DNA of 36,621 nt from the NCBI GenBank assembly GCA_003671055.1, contig QWPV01000006.1, positions 38,420-75,040 on the forward strand, in the 5' to 3' direction. The stretch's first letter is position 1, and each line of letters begins with the position of its first letter. This DNA is from Planctomycetota bacterium. Its GTDB lineage: Bacteria; Planctomycetota; Phycisphaerae; Phycisphaerales; SM1A02. Below are positions 32,653-36,621 of this stretch, one piece after another. Position numbers and translations under genes: made by a program. Under the pieces are notes generated by a model that worked only from the letters and a program-made list of their open reading frames with translations, was not told the DNA's origin and searched no databases.

Positions 32653-33846
32653 ATGCAGCACTTCGATGCCATCGTCCTCGGCCTTGGCGGAATTGGATCG
32701 TCCGCGCTCGCGTCCATCGCAGACAGAGGCACGCGTGTCCTTGGCGTGGATCGATTTGAACCACCACACGCAATGGGAAGTTCACACGGCGGAAGTCGTG
32801 TGATTCGATTGGCATATTTCGAGCACGAGGGATATGTGCCGCTTTTGCGCGAAGCGTTCGAAGCATTCGATCGACTCGCACGCGATGCAGGCGTCGCACT
32901 CATTCAACGAGTCGGATTGCTGCAAGGCGGCATCGCGAACAATGAGATTGTGTCGGGGACCATTCGCGCTGCGAGGACGCACGATCTTCGCGTCGATGCG
33001 ATGAGCGGCGCAGAAGCGACGAGGAAGTTCAACGCATTCGATCTGCCCGCGGCATGGGAGCTCGTGTACGAACACGACGCAGGATTCATTCGACCAGAAG
33101 AGACGATTCGCGTGCAGCTCGAGCGTGCGCGCAATGCAGGCGCTGAGATTCGCACCAACACAGAAGTCACGCACTGGATCAATCACAACAACGGAGTTCG
33201 CGTGCATTTTGCCGACGGCAGCACGGTGGACACATCGACGCTCGTCGTGTGCGGTGGAGCGTGGGCGCCGAAGTTGTTAGCGCATGACGAGAGTTTGCGC
33301 GCATTCAATCTCACGCCGACGCAGCAGATAATCGTGTGGCTCGGCGCAGGCGCCAAATCCGCAATCGCTTCAGCATTGAGCACGAACGCGATGCCCGTGT
33401 GGCTCTTCGACGATGGTGAAGGTGGCGCGCCGTACGGAGTTCCAGCGTTTGAAGGCATGGGCGCACCGCATGGGCTCAAGATTGGAATTCACCAGCACGG
33501 GGGAAGCGCGGTTGATCCTGCGTCGATGACGCGCAGTGTGTCGGATGCTGCGGCTGAAAGCGTGCGTCAGCGCGTAGGGCAGTTTGTGAAGGTTGCGCGT
33601 GATGCTGAGGTCGTCGCGAGCGCATCGTGCTTGTATACGGAGTCGATGGACGGCCACTTCATCGTCGATTCACTCTCCCCAGAGTCACCGAATGTCATTG
33701 TCGCGACAGCGTGTAACGGTCACGCATTTAAGTTTGTCCCTGTTCTTGGGCGCTTACTCGCTGATGCGGTAGCGGATCGCGCAAGTCTTCAATCGGGCCC
33801 GGCAGCGTTTCTCACGCGCGGCGTTCGGTCAGCCCTGCAGCGCTAG
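32653..33846 (+). CDS. FAD-dependent amino-acid oxidase of the monomeric sarcosine oxidase / SolA type
   Basis: This 397-aa flavoenzyme oxidises N-methylated amino acids such as sarcosine or N-methyltryptophan, with hydrogen peroxide as by-product. The dinucleotide-binding LGLGGIGSSALA is at residues 9-20. SSHGGSRVIRLAYFEHEGYVPL, CNGHAFKFVPVLGR and SCLYTESMDGHFIVD are SolA/MSOX signatures. Cys326 of the last motif would bind FAD covalently. There is no signal peptide. It starts 5 bp after the metalloprotease stop, so it is cotranscribed. That pairing of a secreted protease and a cytosolic oxidase is unusual and its meaning is unknown. The exact substrate cannot be told from sequence. Confidence 0.9.
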   Translation: MQHFDAIVLGLGGIGSSALASIADRGTRVLGVDRFEPPHAMGSSHGGSRVIRLAYFEHEGYVPLLREAFEAFDRLARDAGVALIQRVGLLQGGIANNEIVSGTIRAARTHDLRVDAMSGAEATRKFNAFDLPAAWELVYEHDAGFIRPEETIRVQLERARNAGAEIRTNTEVTHWINHNNGVRVHFADGSTVDTSTLVVCGGAWAPKLLAHDESLRAFNLTPTQQIIVWLGAGAKSAIASALSTNAMPVWLFDDGEGGAPYGVPAFEGMGAPHGLKIGIHQHGGSAVDPASMTRSVSDAAAESVRQRVGQFVKVARDAEVVASASCLYTESMDGHFIVDSLSPESPNVIVATACNGHAFKFVPVLGRLLADAVADRASLQSGPAAFLTRGVRSALQR

Positions 33847-33861
33847 GGAAAGCTCGTGACC

Positions 33862-33902
33862 AAATAAAAAGGGCCACTGTCTGATCGGCTAGACAGTAGC
33901 CC
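33862..33902 (-). terminator. Rho-independent terminator on the minus strand
   Basis: The stem 33871-33882 pairs with 33891-33902 (12 bp with one mismatch) over the 8-nt loop GATCGGCT. Read on the minus strand it is followed by TTTTTATTT. There is no U-tract on the plus side, so it serves minus-strand transcription: the ThuA gene 150 bp upstream, or a small RNA between. It also lies just past the convergent oxidase gene. Confidence 0.8.
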
Positions 33903-33951
33903 CATGGGGGAAAAGATCTTGTTTGGTGTCGGCTCGCTTTCGCTTTCCGAC
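33862..33951 (-). ncRNA. candidate small RNA with two hairpins and a terminator
   Basis: On the minus strand, TATATT (33958-33963) could be a -10 element. Downstream, GTCGG (33947-33951) pairs with CCGAC (33928-33932) around an inner GC-GAAA-GC turn. A palindromic CCCCATGGGG follows at 33900-33909, then a 12-bp hairpin with one mismatch (33871-33902) and TTTTTATTT. This gives a transcript of about 90 nt ending in a proper terminator. Upstream lies an AT-rich tract (34007-34030) that could be an UP element. The -35 box is poor. It matches no RNA family I know. The alternative is that this is only the 3' UTR and terminator of the ThuA gene. Confidence 0.35.
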
Positions 33952-34053
33952 AAAAGAAATATAGCGGGACTATTTGCAAAAGGGAAGAAGCAGTTCGCCA
34001 CTAAGTGACAATTTTTCAAAATTTTTCACAGATTCTGCCCGGCTCCCATGCCG

Positions 34054-34893
34054 TTAATTCAGCGGTGTGAGAGGAGTTGTGGGGGCAGTTGCGGATGGCA
34101 TCGACTCGCCCGCAGCCCAACGAATTCCCGCCTCGATGTGCGCACGAAAGAGCGGCTCCGCGTAGCTCTCCTTTGTGTGCCCACCACCGGTGTACCACGA
34201 GCGTCCGCCCTCAAACTCTTGGAACCATGCGATGGGGTGATCGCCATTCATGTCGTCGCCTTCGACAGTGCTGTCATCGAGCGAGGCAAGCACATGCACG
34301 CGAGCGCGAGGGTTGTCTTTGTAGACATACCACTCATCAAATCGCGTCCATCGATCTGGCAGCATCGCGGTGGAGGGGTGGTCTTTTTTCTCAACTATCA
34401 CGGTCGATTCTTGTGGTTTCGGATGCGTGAGAAAGTACGCACCGACAAGTTTTCCGTACCACGGCCATTCGTGTTCCGTGTCGGCAGCCGCATGAATGCC
34501 AGCAAATCCGCCGCCAGCATGCACGAATTTCTCAAGGGCAGCTTCTTGCGCGGGATCGAGAATGTTCCCTGTGGTGGAGAGGAACACGATCGCCTTGTAT
34601 CGGGCGAGATTTTCTGCGGTGAAGACAGATGCATCCTCCGTCGCATCGATTTCATATCGTGCGCTGAGGAGTTCGCGAATGCACGCGATCCCAGTGGGGA
34701 TCGAGTCGTGTCGAAAACTAGCCGTCTTTGAGAAAACAAGGAGTCGAGGCAGCGCGGTTGCCGGTGGAACTGTCGGCGCAGTCGCGGCGGGTTTGCTCTG
34801 AGGGACAGACCCCTGCGCAAAGGCTGCGATGAGCGCAGCACCAATGAGGAGGCAGGCAATACTCCGAAGCGACCGAGAAGGTGTTACCTGCAT
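34054..34893 (-). CDS. secreted ThuA-domain protein
   Basis: This 279-aa protein has a signal peptide (RSIACLLIGAALIAAFAQG) and then the ThuA class-I-amidotransferase-like fold. LLVFSKTASFRHDSIPTG opens the domain; FLSTTGNIL, GGGFAGIHAAADTEHEWPWYGKLVGAYF, and the late GGRSWYTGGGHTKESYAEP are typical of secreted ThuA proteins common in planctomycetes. ThuA was first linked to trehalose use, but the enzyme activity of these secreted forms is unclear and probably concerns sugars. The frame continues 74 codons upstream, but the signal peptide fixes the start at the ATG at 34893. It is divergent from the response regulator, sharing a 172-bp region with a strong inverted repeat. Confidence 0.88.
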   Translation of the reverse strand: MQVTPSRSLRSIACLLIGAALIAAFAQGSVPQSKPAATAPTVPPATALPRLLVFSKTASFRHDSIPTGIACIRELLSARYEIDATEDASVFTAENLARYKAIVFLSTTGNILDPAQEAALEKFVHAGGGFAGIHAAADTEHEWPWYGKLVGAYFLTHPKPQESTVIVEKKDHPSTAMLPDRWTRFDEWYVYKDNPRARVHVLASLDDSTVEGDDMNGDHPIAWFQEFEGGRSWYTGGGHTKESYAEPLFRAHIEAGIRWAAGESMPSATAPTTPLTPLN

Positions 34894-34940
34894 AGCGAGA
34901 ACTCTACAGCCACTTACTCGAATCGGAAGTGAAGGCCTTG

Positions 34941-34987
34941 AATGGGGCAGGTTCCCCATTTGTTCAACCGTGAATGGGGAACTTGCC
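34941..34987. promoter_or_regulatory. operator-like inverted repeat between thuA-like and response-regulator genes
   Basis: GGCAGGTTCCCCATT (34946-34960) is matched by AATGGGGAACTTGCC (34973-34987) with one mismatch in 15, over a 12-nt spacer. A third AATGGGG half-site lies at 34941-34947. The site is 48 bp from the ThuA start and 78 bp from the response-regulator start, so it could control both. It could also form a hairpin in either leader. Confidence 0.55.
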
Positions 34988-35065
34988 GCCTCAGCCGCAG
35001 CCTCATGTATCTTCGACCGCAGAACGCGCCTTTCGTGGTGCGAGTCGACACGTGGTTGAGGAGCC

Positions 35066-35497
35066 ATGATGGATCCGATGAGAGAACGCGATAATTTTGA
35101 CGCGCTATGCGACATGCCACGAGCGAGGCTCGGTGAGCGCGTGTTGTTCGTGGACGATGAACGCGTCGTTCGCGAGGTGGCACAGGCACTCCTCCACGAA
35201 CTCGGTTACGCCGTGGTAGTCGCAGAAAGTGCTGAAGCAGCGTTAAAGATTCTTGAGGTCGATGCTGCATTCTCGCTGCTCATCACAGATCTCATGATGC
35301 CGGGCATGTATGGCATCGCACTTGCGAAGGTGGTGCGACGGCGCTGGCCAACGCTCGGCGTGGTGTGTTGCACTGGCTACGGCGATGCGTCCGATCAAGC
35401 GCGCGCCGAGGCAGCAGGAATTCTGATCCTCGTTCGCAAGCCCGTCGCACTTGAAGCACTCGCGCGCATCGTTCGCAACGCGATTGATCGGGTTTGA
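35066..35497 (+). CDS. single-domain response regulator (CheY-like receiver)
   Basis: This 143-aa protein is one receiver domain without an output domain. Visible residues are the acidic pair Asp30-Asp31 (FVDDERVV), the phospho-acceptor Asp75 (LLITDLMMPGM), Thr103 (CTGYGD) and Lys125 (RKPV). The style (TDLMMPG, CTGYGDA) resembles receiver domains attached to hybrid histidine kinases. It would pass a phosphate or act by protein contact in the cytosol. No histidine kinase lies in the window. The start is one of two adjacent ATGs at 35066/35069. Its stop abuts, without gap, the stop of the convergent DUF1569 gene. Confidence 0.92.
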   Translation: MMDPMRERDNFDALCDMPRARLGERVLFVDDERVVREVAQALLHELGYAVVVAESAEAALKILEVDAAFSLLITDLMMPGMYGIALAKVVRRRWPTLGVVCCTGYGDASDQARAEAAGILILVRKPVALEALARIVRNAIDRV

Positions 35498-35983
35498 CTA
35501 GGCGTAGGCGATGAAGCCCATGTGCATCTGCGAATGCAAGAGGTTGAGGCGCATCCACTTCTCATGCGTCATTGATCCTAGGAACGGACTGCGCTTCGTC
35601 ATCTTCTCGCCCGCATCGAGTCGCGCTAGCACTCGGCGCATGCGCTGCATGCCTTGATCGAACGTGACTCCAGGCGTCGGGAGAAACGGCGAGCCTTTGG
35701 GCAGCGTGTATCCCGATGGCATGGCCTTCGAGCGGAGGATCATCGGTTTGAAGAGGAATCCCATCAGGCGCGGGAGGAATCCAAGGCTTTCGGAAGATCC
35801 ATCGAGCCCAACTTCGAACAACTTCGCGGAGTGATCAAGAATCTCGCCAGCACTCCAGTTTCCAGTTGTCGCGAGCGTGTGCGCATCTTCAGCCGCTTGC
35901 ACGCGATCGAGTTCGCTCTTCATGCATCCAGTGCAATGAAAGGACAGCATTCGTCGCGGCGCTTTTTTTGTGTTGATTGGCAT
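35498..35983 (-). CDS. DUF1569 protein (DinB/YfiT-like four-helix fold)
   Basis: This 161-aa protein resembles DUF1569 proteins of the DinB-like superfamily. LATTGNWSAGEILDHSAKLFEVGLDG (the conserved W and H of helix 2) and the C-terminal EKWMRLNLLHSQMHMGFI with paired histidines are the expected metal-site positions. An N-terminal LSFHCTGCMKS holds a CxxC, which is unusual in DinB-like proteins and might bind metal or form a disulfide. The function is unknown; relatives include thiol-dependent transferases. The frame opens at a GTG at 36013, but the ATG at 35983 is a better start. It is divergent from the potassium-channel-like gene. Confidence 0.75.
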   Translation of the reverse strand: MPINTKKAPRRMLSFHCTGCMKSELDRVQAAEDAHTLATTGNWSAGEILDHSAKLFEVGLDGSSESLGFLPRLMGFLFKPMILRSKAMPSGYTLPKGSPFLPTPGVTFDQGMQRMRRVLARLDAGEKMTKRSPFLGSMTHEKWMRLNLLHSQMHMGFIAYA

Positions 35984-36065
35984 TAGTAGGTGCGTCCTCG
36001 CTGAAGCACGCACGATACATCCCGCCTTCTCGGGGCAAATGAGTCGATCGTGTTATCGTTCGCAG

Positions 36066-36621
36066 ATGCGCGGCCTTCCCATTCCTACCGATCCATGGAA
36101 ATGGCTCAAGAATCGCACTCTGCCACTGCTCTTCGTCTTGGTTGCGTTGCTCGCCTTTCATCCATTCTTCGTTGATGGCGAAGGTCGGCCCACGACCGCT
36201 TTCCCTGCACTCTTCGCGTTCGTTCCGCTCCTTGGTCTTTTTGCACTGACGAGTTGGAAGCGTGCGGTGCCACTCGTGGCGCTCTTTGCTGGCGCGGTGG
36301 TGTGGGCTGGCGTCGGATACGGATTTGATATCAACGCAATTGCGAAGAGCCCTCTTGAAATCATGCTCTTTGTGTACTACATGTACGCAGCGCTGCTTTT
36401 GGGTGTCACGTTGCTTCGAAGTTCCGCGGAACTTGACGATCGCGTGTACGGCGGGTTTGTGGTGTACCTCTTGGTTGCCGTCGGATTCTCAACACTGCAC
36501 AGGCACATTTCCGCAGTCGATCCGAGTGCGTACTGGAGCACGGTGCACGCGCACTCCGAACTGCTCGAGTGGGATGAGGCGCTGTATTTTTCAATGGTGA
36601 CGATCACTACGCTCGGCTTTG
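36066..36621 (+). CDS. potassium-channel-like membrane protein, 5' part only
   Basis: The open frame runs from an ATG at 36066 through the right edge with no stop, giving at least 185 residues. Five hydrophobic segments are visible (LPLLFVLVALLAFHPFFV, then FPALFAFVPLLGLFAL, VPLVALFAGAVVWAGV, LFVYYMYAALLLGVTLL and GGFVVYLLVAVGFSTLH). They precede a pore helix and filter, YFSMVTITTLGF. The canonical filter TTVGYG is TTLGF here, likely continuing GD. It belongs with Ion_trans_2-type K+ channels. Its C-terminal inner helix and any regulatory domain lie outside the window. Nothing resembling a Shine-Dalgarno precedes the ATG. Confidence 0.85.
   Translation, partial: MRGLPIPTDPWKWLKNRTLPLLFVLVALLAFHPFFVDGEGRPTTAFPALFAFVPLLGLFALTSWKRAVPLVALFAGAVVWAGVGYGFDINAIAKSPLEIMLFVYYMYAALLLGVTLLRSSAELDDRVYGGFVVYLLVAVGFSTLHRHISAVDPSAYWSTVHAHSELLEWDEALYFSMVTITTLGF

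Noticed and set aside
33904-34008. 34-codon plus-strand frame starting in the CCCCATGGGG palindrome
   Set aside because: No Shine-Dalgarno, start codon buried in a hairpin-prone site, and the product has no recognisable feature. Kept only as an alternative in the small-RNA finding.

Overview
The window reads as chromosomal DNA of a bacterium, most likely a planctomycete of the class Phycisphaerae. This is inferred, because no rRNA or marker gene is present. The supporting signs are a C-terminal dockerin-like tail on a secreted metalloprotease, a full-length tricorn-type protease, a ThuA-domain secreted protein, a sialate O-acetylesterase, a DUF1569 protein, several short lipoproteins, and starts that often lack a strong Shine-Dalgarno. 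Genes are tightly packed on both strands, and three convergent pairs overlap, abut or lie 1 bp apart at their stops. There is no prophage, insertion sequence, CRISPR array or restriction gene.

Layout. 1-2.6 kb (minus): a proline-rich hypothetical, an M42 aminopeptidase, a PmtA-like methyltransferase and QueF (queuosine synthesis). 2.8-7 kb (plus): a secreted tricorn-type protease, translationally coupled to inorganic pyrophosphatase. 7-11.5 kb (minus): tRNA-Lys(UUU), then a SNF2-family ATPase and its SWIM zinc-finger partner with overlapping ends. 11.6-13.8 kb (plus): two lipoproteins, a PD40 beta-propeller and a CsgG/FlgO/LpoB-like protein, behind a near-consensus sigma-54 element. 13.8-16.5 kb: three REP-like repeats, a Xer tyrosine recombinase with a textbook terminator, a small lipoprotein and a beta-class DNA methyltransferase. 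16.5-18.1 kb (minus): purE-purK. 18.2-19.8 kb (plus): an unrecognised protein and a DUF4956-like membrane protein. 19.8-22.2 kb: a lipoprotein with an internally duplicated YHS-like module, then an OprP/OprO-type porin.

22.2-26.1 kb (minus): asparagine synthase and a P1B-4 (SPC-motif) metal ATPase. 26.3-28.3 kb (plus): sialate O-acetylesterase. 28.3-30.3 kb (minus): a second solitary DNA methyltransferase and a ChrA chromate transporter. 30.4-33.8 kb (plus): the metzincin-like metalloprotease and a SolA-type FAD oxidase. 33.86-34.05 kb: a structured intergenic region that may encode a small RNA on the minus strand. 34-35.5 kb: a ThuA protein and a single-domain response regulator, divergent around a strong inverted repeat. 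35.5-36.6 kb: a DUF1569 protein and the 5' part of a potassium-channel-like gene that runs off the window.

Most genes are housekeeping, transport and envelope functions, and no single large new system stands out. The points most worth following are the candidate small RNA, the ThuA/response-regulator operator, the duplicated YHS-like lipoprotein, the sigma-54-like element, the REP-like repeats and the two solitary methyltransferases.
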